Shown here in pieces: positions 8,883 to 22,595 of a DNA stretch of 64,000 bases; positions within the stretch are counted from its first letter, which is position 1; the number at the start of each line of letters is the position of its first letter. Position numbers and translations under genes: made by a program. The stretch comes from Achromobacter aegrifaciens (GTDB lineage: Bacteria > Pseudomonadota > Gammaproteobacteria > Burkholderiales > Burkholderiaceae_B). The stretch is taken from positions 1 to 64,000 of the forward strand of contig NZ_CADIJY010000009.1 of assembly GCF_902859735.1 (NCBI RefSeq), in the 5' to 3' direction. The notes beneath the pieces are model-generated. The model had not been told where the DNA came from. It worked only from the letters and a program-made list of their open reading frames with translations, and ran no database searches.

Positions 8883-10232
8883 TCAGGTTTTTGTACTGTC
8901 GGCCGCCGCGATGCTGAAGCCTATGGTGGTGGTCCGGTTGGCCGATCTGGCGTAGCTGCGGCCGCCGTGCATGCGGGCGATGGCGGCGACGATGGCCAAT
9001 CCCAGTCCATGATGGTTGGCATCGAATTCGCGGGAGGTGTCGCTGCGGTAGAAGCGGTAGAAAAGCCGTGGCAGATGTTCTTCCGGTATGGGTTCGCCGG
9101 TGTTGCGCACGGAGATCAGGATTTCGCCAGCGTCGCCGCGGGAGATATCGACCTCGATCACGCTGCCGGAAGCGGCATAGCGCACCGCGTTCGAGACCAG
9201 GTTCGACACGGCGCGCTGGAACAGTGCGCGATCGACCTGGGCCGACGCATCGCCCACTACCGCGATATCGACCCCCGCGTCCAGGGCCTCGGCCTCGTGG
9301 TATTGCGTCACCTCCTGGACGATGGCGGCCAGGCTGGCCTGCCAGCTGCCACGGGCCTGCGCGCCGCGGTCGGCCTGCGACAGGAACAGCATGTCGTTGA
9401 CGATGCTGGAGAGGCGCTGCAGTTCTTCCAGGTTGGAACCCAGCGTTTCGCGCAAGGCCTGCGGCGACGGGCGCGTGCTCAGCGCCAGCTCGGTCTCGCC
9501 GATCAGCGTTGCGAGTGGCGTGCGCATCTCGTGGGCCACGTCGGCATTGAATCCCTCCATCTGCACGTAGGCGCGCTCCAGCCGCTGCAGCACGGCGTTG
9601 AACTGGCGCACCAGGGGCCGGATCTCGCAGGGCTGGCCGCTTTCGTCCAGCCGTTCGCCGATGCGGTCCGGAGACAGCTGCGCGGCCTGCTTGCCCAGCG
9701 CATCCAGCGGCGCCAGTCCGCGGCGCACCAGCAGGGTTCCTACCGCGGCCACGACGATGGCGCCCGCGAGCGCGCAGGCGAACAGGGTCCAGGCCAGCGC
9801 CTTGCGCAGCCGGATGTCGCTGGAGATGTCCAGCACCAGTTCGGCGTTCATGGCGTCGCCGGGCGCGCCGGGGAAGGGCAGCGTGAAAGCGATGCGCCGC
9901 TCATGCTTGAAGTCGTTGTCGCCGGCGATGGGGCTGCCGTAATAGACCTTTTCGCCGTCGATCTCCAACACCAGCGAGAAGTCGGGGCGGCCATAGAAGA
10001 AGTCGCTGAGCTTGTGGCGCAAGCGGGTGGAGTCCTGGCTGGCGGCGTTTTCCTCGACCAGGTGCCGTACGACCTCGACCTTCTGCTGCAGCAAGGCTTC
10101 CTGGCGGCTGGCCAGGTTGAGGTTGGTCGCGTAATAGACCACCGCGCACACCAGGCCGAGCGCGATGAAAGTCTGGATCGCCAGCCAGCGCGACAGCCAG
10201 CGGTGCAGCGATTTGGGGCGCTGCCCGGGCAT
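8883..10232 (-). CDS. Heavy-metal-type sensor histidine kinase (CusS/CzcS-like)
   Basis: 449 residues from an ATG that overlaps the stop of the response regulator (TGATG). Transmembrane helices near residues 18-36 and 147-168 flank a periplasmic sensor loop of about 110 residues. HAMP, then the H-box FNADVAHEMRTPLATL with phospho-accepting His about 234, the N-box NLVSNAVRYA and the G-box HGLGLAIVAAIARMHGG are all present, so the kinase looks intact. The sensor is cytoplasmic-membrane bound and pairs with the adjacent OmpR-type regulator. Proximity to czcCBA suggests control of metal efflux; the metal itself is not readable. Confidence 0.93.
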   Translation of the reverse strand: MPGQRPKSLHRWLSRWLAIQTFIALGLVCAVVYYATNLNLASRQEALLQQKVEVVRHLVEENAASQDSTRLRHKLSDFFYGRPDFSLVLEIDGEKVYYGSPIAGDNDFKHERRIAFTLPFPGAPGDAMNAELVLDISSDIRLRKALAWTLFACALAGAIVVAAVGTLLVRRGLAPLDALGKQAAQLSPDRIGERLDESGQPCEIRPLVRQFNAVLQRLERAYVQMEGFNADVAHEMRTPLATLIGETELALSTRPSPQALRETLGSNLEELQRLSSIVNDMLFLSQADRGAQARGSWQASLAAIVQEVTQYHEAEALDAGVDIAVVGDASAQVDRALFQRAVSNLVSNAVRYAASGSVIEVDISRGDAGEILISVRNTGEPIPEEHLPRLFYRFYRSDTSREFDANHHGLGLAIVAAIARMHGGRSYARSANRTTTIGFSIAAADSTKT

Positions 10233-10921
10233 CAGTCGCTCCGCGGTTCCAGCACGTAGCCCATGCCGCGCACGGTGTGCAGCAGTTTCTTGTCGAAGGG
10301 TTCGTCGACCTTGCCGCGCAGGCGGCGGATCGCGACTTCGACCACGTTGGTGTTGCTGTTGAAGTTGATGTCCCACACCTGTTCGGCCAGCTCCAGCCGC
10401 GACAGGACTTCGCCTTGCTTGCGCATCAGCAGGGCCAGGAGAGTGAATTCCTTGGCGGTCAGGTCCAGCCGCACGCCGTCGCGGCTGGCGCGCCGGCGCA
10501 GCAGGTCCAGTTCCAGCCCGTCGATGCGCAGCACGTTCTGGGCGATGGTCTCGGTCTGGCCGTGGCCGCTGCGCCGGCCCAGCGCCAGCACGCGGGCCAG
10601 CAGTTCCGACAAGGCGAAAGGCTTGGCCAGGTAGTCGTCGGCCCCGTCGCGCAGGCCCTTGACGCGGTCTTCGAGCTTGTCGCGCGCGGTCAGCATCAGG
10701 ACGGGGACGCGGCTGGTCTTGCGGATCTCGGCCAGCACCGAAAAGCCGTCCATGGCGGGCAGCATCACGTCCAGCAGGACCAGGTCGTACTGGCTTTCAC
10801 GCACCAGATGCAGTCCGGTGACGCCGTCCTGGGCCACGTCGACCACGTAGTTGTGTTCGGTCAGCGCTCGCCGCAAGTACTCGGCGAGTTTTTTTTCGTC
10901 TTCGATTACGAGTACTTTCAT
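10232..10921 (-). CDS. OmpR-family response regulator, heavy-metal type (CusR/CzcR-like)
   Basis: 229 residues: a receiver domain with acidic pocket IEDE and phospho-acceptor Asp51 in YDLVLLDVMLPAMDGF, then a winged-helix DNA-binding domain (DLTAKEFTLLALLMRKQGEVLSR; VVEVAIRRLRGKVD; HTVRGMGYVLE). It overlaps the sensor kinase gene by 3 nt. It probably activates the DUF4148 gene and the czcCBA operon, which share a regulatory gap carrying TTACG repeats at 11536-11565. Confidence 0.94.
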   Translation of the reverse strand: MKVLVIEDEKKLAEYLRRALTEHNYVVDVAQDGVTGLHLVRESQYDLVLLDVMLPAMDGFSVLAEIRKTSRVPVLMLTARDKLEDRVKGLRDGADDYLAKPFALSELLARVLALGRRSGHGQTETIAQNVLRIDGLELDLLRRRASRDGVRLDLTAKEFTLLALLMRKQGEVLSRLELAEQVWDINFNSNTNVVEVAIRRLRGKVDEPFDKKLLHTVRGMGYVLEPRSD

Positions 10922-11005
10922 GTCAGCGGAAATAAAAAGAGTGCGCGGAAGTCCTCGGATGCTGCGTCTATTCTAGGCGGAATCGTTCTGGGGAATAAAC
11001 GCAAA

Positions 11006-11026
11006 CAGGGCGGCCCAGCCGCCCTG
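11006..11026 (-). terminator. Hairpin downstream of the DUF4148 gene
   Basis: CAGGGCGGC-CCA-GCCGCCCTG, a perfect 9-bp stem with a 3-nt loop, about 50 bp past the DUF4148 stop on the minus strand. The following T tract is weak, so it is a probable but not textbook terminator. Confidence 0.6.
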
Positions 11027-11073
11027 CGCAGCGCCGGCGGGCACGCGGGGCGCGTGCGCCACGGGCCCGGCGC

Positions 11074-11415
11074 TCAGCCCGGGGTGTAGATCTCGTCCAG
11101 GCGGGCGCGTTCGGCCGGCGTCATGGCTTCCAGCTCCGCCATCGCGTCGGCGCGGGTACGGGAGGTGCCTTGCTTGGCCCAGCCCGGCTTGGCGGCGTTC
11201 AGATTGGTCAGAAACCACTGCTTCGGGTCGGACTTGGCCACGGCCAATTCGGTCTTCACTTCGTCGCGTGTCTTGCCGCTGACGGCGTGGTCCGGCGCGA
11301 TGGCGTAGCCGATCTCCGTGTTGGTCTGGTGCCAGGTGCTCGATGCGCTGGCGGCAAAAGGAAGGGCCAGGGCGGAACCCAGGGCGAGGGCAGCGGTAAC
11401 GGTCTTGATCTTCAT
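11074..11415 (-). CDS. DUF4148 family exported protein
   Basis: 113 residues from the ATG at 11415, preceded by GGGAGATATCC. A cleavable signal peptide (MKIKTVTAALALGSALALPFAASAS) is followed by the DUF4148 pattern SGKTRDEVKTELAVAKSDP. The protein should be periplasmic. Short DUF4148 proteins are common in Burkholderiales and are often found beside metal-responsive two-component systems; their function is not established. It lies between the regulator pair and the efflux operon and is transcribed away from the latter. Confidence 0.85.
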   Translation of the reverse strand: MKIKTVTAALALGSALALPFAASASSTWHQTNTEIGYAIAPDHAVSGKTRDEVKTELAVAKSDPKQWFLTNLNAAKPGWAKQGTSRTRADAMAELEAMTPAERARLDEIYTPG

Positions 11416-11535
11416 GGATATCTCCCAGGTTGAGCGCGGCGCCGGTCGCGGTGTTGCGTCAGGCGCATACACGCTGTTTGTGTAGCGACGGTGACACTCT
11501 ACGGACCCATGCCCGTCAATTCGCCGACGCCCTGA

Positions 11536-11565
11536 TTACGTTTTCGTAAGGCCGCGAACCTTACG
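11536..11565. promoter_or_regulatory. TTACG repeats upstream of czcC, candidate metal-regulator boxes
   Basis: TTACGTTTTCGTAA (11536-11549) is a dyad. It overlaps a second inverted repeat, CGTAAGG-N7-CCTTACG (11545-11565), in the divergent gap between the DUF4148 gene and czcC. OmpR-type metal regulators bind short repeats of this kind in front of their efflux operons, so the adjacent regulator is the natural candidate. Confidence 0.5.
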
Positions 11566-11642
11566 GAAATGTCATTTTTCTGTCGCTCGATTGACGAACC
11601 CGTCTGGATACATTGCCGGCTCGCCCCTTTCCTGGTTGAACC

Positions 11643-12905
11643 ATGCATGTATCCGCTATGCCGCTGATCCTGGCGGCCTCGATGATCGCCGCGTCTGCTG
11701 CCGCATCCGCGCAGAACGCGGGCGCAGCCCGAACTTCCGTACCCACGGCGCAGAGCGAGAACGGCGTCGTGCTGACGCTGGAGCGCGCCCTGGCCGCGGC
11801 GCTCGAACGCAATCCCGGCTTTGCCGCGGCGAAGAACGAGGCCGCGGCGAGCGAGGGCCTGCTCACGCAGGCGGGCGTGCTGCCCAACCCTTCCATCGAC
11901 GTGAGCGTGGACGACACGCAATCGGCCACGCGCACCACCACCGCCATGTTGAACGTCCCGCTGGAAACCGGCGGCAAGCGCGCCGCGCGGGTCAAGGCGG
12001 CTGAGCTGTCCAGGGACATGGCGCGCCAGGGCGTCGCGGACACGCGGGCCGGCCTGCGCGCGGCAGTCATCGCGGCCTATTTCGATGTGGCGGTGGCGCA
12101 GGAGTCCGTGCGCGTGACGCGCGGCACCGTGGATATCGCCAGCGGCGCCTTGCGGCTGGCGGAGAGGCGCGTGGCCGCGGGCAAGGCGCCGCCGCTGGAG
12201 GGCAGCAAGGCCCAGGTCGCGTTGGCCAGCGCGCGCATCGAGGCGCGCGCGGCCGAGGCTGCGCTGCTGGGCGCACGCCGCAAGCTCGGCCTGCTGTGGG
12301 GCGAAGCAGAGCCGGGTTTTGCCAGCGTGGGCGCGGATCTGAACGCATTGCCGGAACGGGCGTCGATAGACGAGTTGCGGGCAGGCCTGGCCGCATCGCC
12401 CAGGATGCAGGGCGGCAAGCTTGCCGTCGACCTGGGGCAGGCGCAGCTGGAAGTCGAGAAGAGCAAGCGCTATCCCGACATCACGCTGAGCGCCGGCGTG
12501 GCCCGCGACAACGAAGCGGGCCGCGACAAGGCCCAGCTTGGCGTGTCCATTCCGCTGCCGATCTTCGACCGCAACCAGGGCAATGTCTACGCCGCCACCA
12601 TGCAGGCCTACAAGGCGCGGGACCAATACCGCGAGCTGGAATCCGGCCTGATGGGAGAGCTGTTGCAGGCCGTGACCCGATTCGATCTGGCAGCGGGTTC
12701 CGCGCGCGAGTATCGGAGCGCCGTGCTGCCGGGGGCCACCCAGGCCTATGAGGCTGCGCGCAAAGGCTTCGAGGCGGGGAAGTTCGGCTTCCTGGAAGTG
12801 CTGGACGCGCAGCGCACCCTCTCCGACGGAAACATCGCCTACCTGACGGTGCTGGCATCCGTGTACCAGGCTTCCGCGGATATAGACCGCATTCTCGGAC
12901 GTTGA
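11643..12905 (+). CDS. czcC: Outer-membrane efflux protein CzcC/CusC-like (TolC family)
   Basis: 420 residues with a signal peptide (MHVSAMPLILAASMIAASAAASAQ). Two TolC-like repeats are seen: LTLERALAAALERNPGFAAAKNEAAASEG and later PDITLSAGVARD, ending FLEVLDAQRTLSDGNIAYL. It forms the outer-membrane channel of the tripartite metal efflux pump with the next two genes. No lipobox is visible at the N-terminus, unlike some CusC proteins. First gene of the czcCBA operon, 15 bp ahead of czcB. Confidence 0.92.
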   Translation: MHVSAMPLILAASMIAASAAASAQNAGAARTSVPTAQSENGVVLTLERALAAALERNPGFAAAKNEAAASEGLLTQAGVLPNPSIDVSVDDTQSATRTTTAMLNVPLETGGKRAARVKAAELSRDMARQGVADTRAGLRAAVIAAYFDVAVAQESVRVTRGTVDIASGALRLAERRVAAGKAPPLEGSKAQVALASARIEARAAEAALLGARRKLGLLWGEAEPGFASVGADLNALPERASIDELRAGLAASPRMQGGKLAVDLGQAQLEVEKSKRYPDITLSAGVARDNEAGRDKAQLGVSIPLPIFDRNQGNVYAATMQAYKARDQYRELESGLMGELLQAVTRFDLAAGSAREYRSAVLPGATQAYEAARKGFEAGKFGFLEVLDAQRTLSDGNIAYLTVLASVYQASADIDRILGR

Positions 12906-12920
12906 AACGAGCATAAGAAA

Positions 12921-17289
<4,369 letters not shown>

Positions 17290-17310
17290 GTCCGTTACGG
17301 AGGCGATCCG

Positions 17311-18336
17311 ATGAATGCCAGACCCGATCTCGATATCGCTGTGCTGGGCGCAATCAGCCCGATACAGCTATCCGTCATCATTCCATTCCTCAACGAAATG
17401 GAGGTGCTGCCGGCCTGCCACGAACGCCTGCGGCGGGTCTTGAAGACGTTGGGGCTGTCCTACGAGATCGTGTTCGTCGACGACGGCAGCAGCGACGGCA
17501 GCGCCGAATACCTGCAGACCCTGCTGCGCGAGGAACGCGGCATCAAGCTGGTCAGGCTGAGCCGGAATTTCGGCAAGGAGGCCGCGATGACAGCAGGGAT
17601 AGAACATGCGGCCGGAGCCGCGGTCATCATGCTGGATGCCGATCTGCAGGATCCGCCCGAGGCCATCCCCGCCATGGTGCGGGCCTGGAAAGAGGGCGCC
17701 GACGTCGTCAGCATGCGGCGACGCAGCCGCGCGGGGGAAAGCGTCCTGAAGCGGTTTTCCGCCTATGCCTACTACAGGCTGCTGAGCCGCTTGAGCAAGG
17801 CCGCGATCCCGCCCGACACCGGCGATTTCCGGCTGATGAGCCGGCGCGCCGTGACGGCGCTGCTGCAGCTGCCCGAACGGTGTCGCTACATGAAGGGCCT
17901 GTACGCCTGGGTGGGCATGCCGACCCGGATCATCGATTACGACCGCGAGCCCCGCGCCGCTGGCGTCACCAAATGGAGCTACCTGGCGCTGTTCCGCCTG
18001 GCCATGGAAGGCATCACCTCGTTCTCCACCGCGCCCCTGCGCTGGGCGACGGGGCTGGGAGCGGCCGCGGCCCTGGGCGGCGCGGTCTTCGGCGCCGCCA
18101 TCATCTTCAAGACCCTGATGTTCGGCGATGACGTCGCCGGCTATCCCTCGCTGATGGCGATGATGACCTTCATGGGCGGCGTGCAACTCATCACCATCGG
18201 TCTGTTGGGCGAGTACGTGGGCAAGACCTATATGGAAAGCAAACAGCGGCCGGTCTATCTGGTGCGCGACGTGCAACACAGCGGAGCGGCGGGCATGGCG
18301 GCATCGGGCCATGGGAGGGATGCGGCTTGCAGCTGA
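17311..18336 (+). CDS. Family 2 glycosyltransferase, dolichol-phosphate-mannose-synthase/ArnC-like
   Basis: 341 residues. The GT-A fold starts at LSVIIPFLNEMEVLPACHERL, with the nucleotide-sugar motifs VFVDDGSSDGS and MLDADLQDPPE (DxD-like). Two C-terminal transmembrane helices (about 243-266 and 280-302) anchor it in the inner membrane. Such enzymes load a sugar onto undecaprenyl phosphate. It overlaps the next gene, a GT83 transferase, by 10 nt, which fits a lipid-carrier sugar donor made here and used by its partner. GGAGG precedes the ATG by 7 nt. Confidence 0.9.
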   Translation: MNARPDLDIAVLGAISPIQLSVIIPFLNEMEVLPACHERLRRVLKTLGLSYEIVFVDDGSSDGSAEYLQTLLREERGIKLVRLSRNFGKEAAMTAGIEHAAGAAVIMLDADLQDPPEAIPAMVRAWKEGADVVSMRRRSRAGESVLKRFSAYAYYRLLSRLSKAAIPPDTGDFRLMSRRAVTALLQLPERCRYMKGLYAWVGMPTRIIDYDREPRAAGVTKWSYLALFRLAMEGITSFSTAPLRWATGLGAAAALGGAVFGAAIIFKTLMFGDDVAGYPSLMAMMTFMGGVQLITIGLLGEYVGKTYMESKQRPVYLVRDVQHSGAAGMAASGHGRDAACS

Positions 18337-19877
18337 GCGCGCGGACCATGGCCGCCGGGCTGGCGGCGATACTGGGCGTGCGCCTCTTGGCGATGGTCCT
18401 GGTGCCATTCGCCGACACGTCCGAGCCGCGCTATGCGGAGATCGCCAGGCTGATGGCGGAAACGGGCGACTGGATCACGCCCTGGTTCGCACCGGGCGTG
18501 CCGTTCTGGGGCAAGCCCCCATTGGGGTTCTGGGCCGAGGCGCTGTCGATCCGGTTGCTGGGGTTGAGCGAATTCAGCATCAGGCTGCCGTCGCTGCTGG
18601 CCACGGCGGCGACGCTTGCCATTCTTCATGCGCTGGGGCGCCGCCTGTTTACGCTACAGGCCGCCAGATGGACCGTGCTGGTGTACGCATCCATGTTCCT
18701 GCCCCTGGTCGCGGCCGGGGCAGTGTTGACCGATCCGTTCCTTGCCCTGGGCGTCACGCTGAGCATGGCGTCATTCATCCTGGCGCGCGGGCCGGCGGCG
18801 GGGTTCTGGCGCTACGGATTTTTCCTGGGACTGGCGATCGGCCTGTTGTCCAAGGGACCGCTGGCCGTGGTGTTGGTGGCGGGCGCCATCGTGCCCTGGA
18901 TGCTCTGGCATGGGAACGTCCGGGCCAGCCTGCGGCGCCTGCCATGGGCAGCGGGAAGCGTGATGACGGCGGTCCTGGTGCTGCCCTGGTACGTGGCGGC
19001 GGAGATCAAGACGCCGGGCTTCATCCAGTACTTCATCGTAGGCGAGCACTTCCTGCGCTTCGTGGATCCGGGCTGGACCGGGGATCTCTACGGCTCGGCG
19101 CACAGCCGGCCCTACGGCGCCATCTGGCTGGACGGGATCGTGGCGTCGTTGCCTTGGGGAGTGTTCGGCGTCTGGCTGCTTGCCCGACGCTGGCGCGGGC
19201 CGGTGCGGCGGGCCGGCAGATGGCTGCGCCGGCCACGCTGGACCTATCTGTTGGCCTGGGGCGCGGCCACGCCGCTCTTCTTCACCCTGTCGGGCAACAT
19301 CCTGTGGACCTACGCGCTGCCGGCCTTGCCGCCGCTGGCCTTGGCGATAGGCGCATGCCTGAGCCGCGCCCGCGCCCTGGCGCCAGCCCGCGTGGCGACG
19401 GCCTGCATGGCGTTGGGGCCGATTGCGGTGATTGTTTTCTGCGGCTTGCTGCTGGCCCAGCCGGAGCGGCTCAAAACGGAAAAACACCTTGTCGCCCGGG
19501 CCGATGCGCTGATGGCGCCCGGCGAAAAGCTCTACTTCGTCGACAGCCTGCCGTTCTCGGCGCGCTACTACTCGCGGGGCGCGGCCGCACGGGTGCCGCT
19601 GGAAGGCTTGGAGGCCGTATTGCCCAAGGACGGCAGGGTATTCCTGGCAGTGGAAAAAGCGGATCTGCGGCGGGTGCGCGAGCAGACGGGAGTGGAGCTT
19701 GAGCCGGTCTACACCAGCCGGCGCTACGTCTTGGTGATCGCCGGTACGCCGGCAGAACGCCGCCGGAGGCCGGCGGCGATGGCTTTATCGTCAAGGGCCG
19801 GGCCTGGATCCGGGCCCGGCCAGACTCAGAAGCCCACGGCCTGGCCGTCGCGGCGCGAGTCGGACGCCGCCACGTAG
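18327..19877 (+). CDS. Lipid A/undecaprenyl-sugar glycosyltransferase, ArnT-like (GT83/PMT)
   Basis: 516 residues, polytopic inner-membrane transferase. The first periplasmic loop carries DTSEPRYAEIARLMAETGDWITPWF, the catalytic acidic motif of ArnT/PMT enzymes, then GVPFWGKPPLGFWAEA. The TTG start at 18327 has GGGAGGGA 8 nt upstream; an ATG at 18348 is the alternative. In Bordetella an ArnC-like/ArnT-like pair decorates lipid A phosphates with glucosamine; this pair may do the same kind of job. The last ~17 codons run into the convergent gamma-glutamyltransferase gene and over a terminator hairpin. Confidence 0.87.
   Translation: MQLSARTMAAGLAAILGVRLLAMVLVPFADTSEPRYAEIARLMAETGDWITPWFAPGVPFWGKPPLGFWAEALSIRLLGLSEFSIRLPSLLATAATLAILHALGRRLFTLQAARWTVLVYASMFLPLVAAGAVLTDPFLALGVTLSMASFILARGPAAGFWRYGFFLGLAIGLLSKGPLAVVLVAGAIVPWMLWHGNVRASLRRLPWAAGSVMTAVLVLPWYVAAEIKTPGFIQYFIVGEHFLRFVDPGWTGDLYGSAHSRPYGAIWLDGIVASLPWGVFGVWLLARRWRGPVRRAGRWLRRPRWTYLLAWGAATPLFFTLSGNILWTYALPALPPLALAIGACLSRARALAPARVATACMALGPIAVIVFCGLLLAQPERLKTEKHLVARADALMAPGEKLYFVDSLPFSARYYSRGAAARVPLEGLEAVLPKDGRVFLAVEKADLRRVREQTGVELEPVYTSRRYVLVIAGTPAERRRRPAAMALSSRAGPGSGPGQTQKPTAWPSRRESDAAT
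19796..19821. terminator. Hairpin between convergent GT83 and gamma-glutamyltransferase genes
   Basis: GGCCGGGCC-N8-GGCCCGGCC, a 9-bp perfect stem directly after the gamma-glutamyltransferase stop. It lies inside the tail of the GT83 reading frame. No strong T tract follows on either strand. Confidence 0.55.
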
Positions 19878-21421
19878 CCGCCTTGCGGCAGGCGGCAGAT
19901 CAGCTGCGCCGAACCGAATTCCAGGCTGTCGGCGGGCGCCACGGCGACGTTGTGGCCGCGTGCGCGCAGCGCGTCGACCACGTTCGCCGGCAAGTGCGAT
20001 TCCACATTGACCACCGGGCCTTTTTCCACGCGGAAGCGCGGCGCGTCGCTCATGGCCTGCGGGTTCTGGCCGAACGCCGCCAGGCGCGTGACCATTTGCA
20101 GATGGCCCTGGGCCTGCATCGATCCGCCCATCACGCCGAACGACATCAGCGGCTGGCCGCCGCGCGTGACGAAGGCGGGGATGATGGTGTGCATCGGCTT
20201 CTTGCGCGGCGCGACCTGATTGGCGTGGCCGGGCGTCAACACGAAGTTCAGGCCGCGGTTGTGCAGGCTGATGCCGGTGTCGGGCACCACCACGCCGGAA
20301 CCGAAGCCGTGGTAGTTGGACTGGATGAAGGACACCATGGTGCCGCTGGCGTCGGCCGCCGTCAGGTACACGGTGCCGCCGGTGGCGGGCGTGCCCGCGA
20401 CCGGCACGCTGGCGCGGTCCATGGAAATCTGGCGCGCGCGCTCGGCCAGGTAGCTGCGGTCCAGCAGGGCGGCGGCGCTGGTGCGCATGTGGCGCGGATC
20501 GGCGACGTGGTGGTGCAGGTCCGCGAAGGCCAGCTTCATCGCTTCGATGCTGACGTGGTAGTAGTCCGCGCTGTCGCGGCCCATGCTTTCCAGGTCGAAC
20601 TGTTCCAGCATGCCCAGCGCCATCAGCGCCGAGATGCCCTGGCCGCTGGGCGGGATCTCGTGCAGTTCGTAGCCGCGGAACGATTGCGAGATCGGCGTGA
20701 CCCATTCGGGACGGTGCTCCGCCAGGTCCTCGGCACTGAGCGCGCCGCCGGTCTGGCGCGCGAAGTCGGCGATCTTGCGGGCGAGCTCGCCGCGGTAGAA
20801 GCTCTCGCCGCCGCTTTCGGCGATGGCGCGCAGCGTCTTGCCCTGCGCGGGAAAGCGCCACCATTCGCCGGCCTGCGGCGCACGGCCCTCGGGCAGGAAG
20901 GCGGCGGCAAAGCCTGGCTCCTGCGCCAGCTTGGGCGCTTGCGTGGCCCACTGGCGGGCGATGGTGGGCGATACCGCAAACCCTTCCTCGGCATAGGCGA
21001 TGGCGGGTTCGAACAACTGCGCGAAAGGCAGCTTGCCGAAGCGCTCCGACAGCGCCTTCCATCCCGCGACCTGGCCCGGCACGGTCACCGTGCCCCAGCC
21101 GGTGCCGGGCATGGCGTCGCGGCCGGCGAAGTACTCCGGCGTCCACGCGGCGGGCGCGCAGCCGCTGGAGTTCAGGCCATGCAGCTGGCCGTCATGCCAG
21201 ACCAGCGCGAACATGTCGCCGCCGATGCCGTTCATGACGGGTTCGACCACCGTCAGCGCGATGGCGGTGGCGATGGCGCTGTCCACGGCGTTGCCGCCGG
21301 CCAGCAGCATGCGCAGCCCGGCTTGGGCCGCCAGCGGCTGGCTGGTGGCGACCGCGTTGGCGGCCAGGACCGGCATCTTCCGGGATGCGTAGGGGAAAGA
21401 CCAATCGAAGGGTAAGGACAT
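19826..21421 (-). CDS. Gamma-glutamyltransferase family Ntn-hydrolase
   Basis: 531 residues, GGT fold. The N-terminal part (AANAVATSQPLAAQAGLRMLLAGGNAVDSAIA and NGIGGDMFAL) is the conserved large-subunit signature. The autoprocessing site is in ATGGTVYLTAADASG, where Thr350 would be the nucleophile exposed after self-cleavage. No signal peptide is visible, so it is probably cytosolic, unlike the classical periplasmic Ggt. It may act on gamma-glutamyl compounds or related acyl amides. It is followed 25 bp upstream on the same strand by a Bug receptor, suggesting a small operon. Confidence 0.9.
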   Translation of the reverse strand: MSLPFDWSFPYASRKMPVLAANAVATSQPLAAQAGLRMLLAGGNAVDSAIATAIALTVVEPVMNGIGGDMFALVWHDGQLHGLNSSGCAPAAWTPEYFAGRDAMPGTGWGTVTVPGQVAGWKALSERFGKLPFAQLFEPAIAYAEEGFAVSPTIARQWATQAPKLAQEPGFAAAFLPEGRAPQAGEWWRFPAQGKTLRAIAESGGESFYRGELARKIADFARQTGGALSAEDLAEHRPEWVTPISQSFRGYELHEIPPSGQGISALMALGMLEQFDLESMGRDSADYYHVSIEAMKLAFADLHHHVADPRHMRTSAAALLDRSYLAERARQISMDRASVPVAGTPATGGTVYLTAADASGTMVSFIQSNYHGFGSGVVVPDTGISLHNRGLNFVLTPGHANQVAPRKKPMHTIIPAFVTRGGQPLMSFGVMGGSMQAQGHLQMVTRLAAFGQNPQAMSDAPRFRVEKGPVVNVESHLPANVVDALRARGHNVAVAPADSLEFGSAQLICRLPQGGYVAASDSRRDGQAVGF

Positions 21422-21446
21422 GGAAACGGGGAACTCGTAGTGAAAA

Positions 21447-22421
21447 TTACTGCGGCGTGATGCCGGCCTGATCGATCAGCTGCTTGGTGCGCGGGATTTC
21501 GGCCTTGATGAAGGCGGCGAATTCCTCGCGGCTGCCGCCGCGGGGCTCCGCGCCAGCTTCCGCGAGCTTACTGCGCAGCGCCGGATCGGCAAGCACTTTG
21601 TTGACGGCGCGGTTGAGCTTGTCGAGCACCGGAGCGGGCGTGCCTTCGGGCGCGACCAGACCGTACCACGGCGCGATGTCGTAGCCGGCGTAGCCCTGTT
21701 CCGCGATCGTGGGAATCTCGGGCGCCAGCGCCGAGCGCTTGGCGTTGGACATGCCCAGCGCCAGCAGCGCGCCGCTCTTGGCCTGGGGCAGGCCGGTCAT
21801 GATGGTGTCGAAGTACATCGAGACCTGGCCGCTGAGCAGCGCGGGGATGGCTTCGCCGGCGCCCTTGTACGGCACGTGCAGGATGTCGATGCCGGCCACG
21901 GACTTGAGCATTTCGCCCGCCATGTGCGAAGTCGTGCCGGTGCCGAACGAGGCGTAGGTCAGTTTGCCCGGGTTGGCGCGGGCGTAGGCCACCATTTCCG
22001 GCAAGGTCTTGAACGGCTGCGACGGATTGGCCAGCAGGATGTTGGGGGTGTACGCCACCATGGATACCAGCGCGAAGGCGTCGGGGTCGTAGGACAGGCG
22101 CTTTTGCAGGAAGCGGTTGGTGACGATGGCGGCAGGGCCGCCCATCAACAGCGTGTAACCGTCGGGCGTTGCGCGTGCCACCGAAGCGCTGCCGATAGCA
22201 GCCGCGGCGCCCGGACGGGCTTCGACGACGAAGGGCTGGCCCAGTTCCGTCGACAGCGCGGCGCCCAGCTGGCGCGAAATCAGGTCGGTGGCGGAACCGG
22301 CCTGGAAGGGCACGACGATGCGCACCGGATGCTGCGGCCAGTCGGTCGCCTGGGCGCCCGCTTGGGCGGCAAAGGCCACGGCGGCGGCGCCTGCCAGCGC
22401 CCGGATGAAACGAAACTTCAT
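21447..22421 (-). CDS. Bug/TctC-family periplasmic receptor
   Basis: 324 residues with signal peptide MKFRFIRALAGAAAVAFAAQAGAQA. Family signatures: WPQHPVRIVVPFQAGSATDLISRQL, RPGAAAAIGSASVARATPDGYTLL, VPYKGAGEAIPALLSGQVSMYFD. It binds a carboxylated solute in the periplasm. It lies 25 bp before the gamma-glutamyltransferase gene, so both are probably transcribed together, and is divergent from a GntR-FCD regulator. No permease is adjacent, making it an orphan receptor. Confidence 0.92.
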   Translation of the reverse strand: MKFRFIRALAGAAAVAFAAQAGAQATDWPQHPVRIVVPFQAGSATDLISRQLGAALSTELGQPFVVEARPGAAAAIGSASVARATPDGYTLLMGGPAAIVTNRFLQKRLSYDPDAFALVSMVAYTPNILLANPSQPFKTLPEMVAYARANPGKLTYASFGTGTTSHMAGEMLKSVAGIDILHVPYKGAGEAIPALLSGQVSMYFDTIMTGLPQAKSGALLALGMSNAKRSALAPEIPTIAEQGYAGYDIAPWYGLVAPEGTPAPVLDKLNRAVNKVLADPALRSKLAEAGAEPRGGSREEFAAFIKAEIPRTKQLIDQAGITPQ

Positions 22422-22503
22422 GAATTCCCCTTGATCGCGTTATGGAGTGCGTGCAGGGATTAGACGCAAGCGGGCGCTGCAAGACCATTAGGATTTGCAT
22501 CCA

Positions 22504-22521
22504 TGGATCACTGGATCCAAT
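22504..22521. promoter_or_regulatory. Operator-like inverted repeat between Bug receptor and GntR genes
   Basis: TGGATC-ACTG-GATCCA (22504-22519), overlapping ACTGGATCCAAT (22510-22521), which is one base short of a perfect 12-bp dyad. It is centrally placed in the divergent gap, where the FCD-type GntR regulator would repress its own gene and the receptor operon. Binding is inferred from position and shape. Confidence 0.5.
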
Positions 22522-22595
22522 TTGTGTTATTTTTGCGGTTATCTATCATGGCGGCTTTCGTGGGCCTATCCGTCGGCCCTAGCCCCGGGACTCCA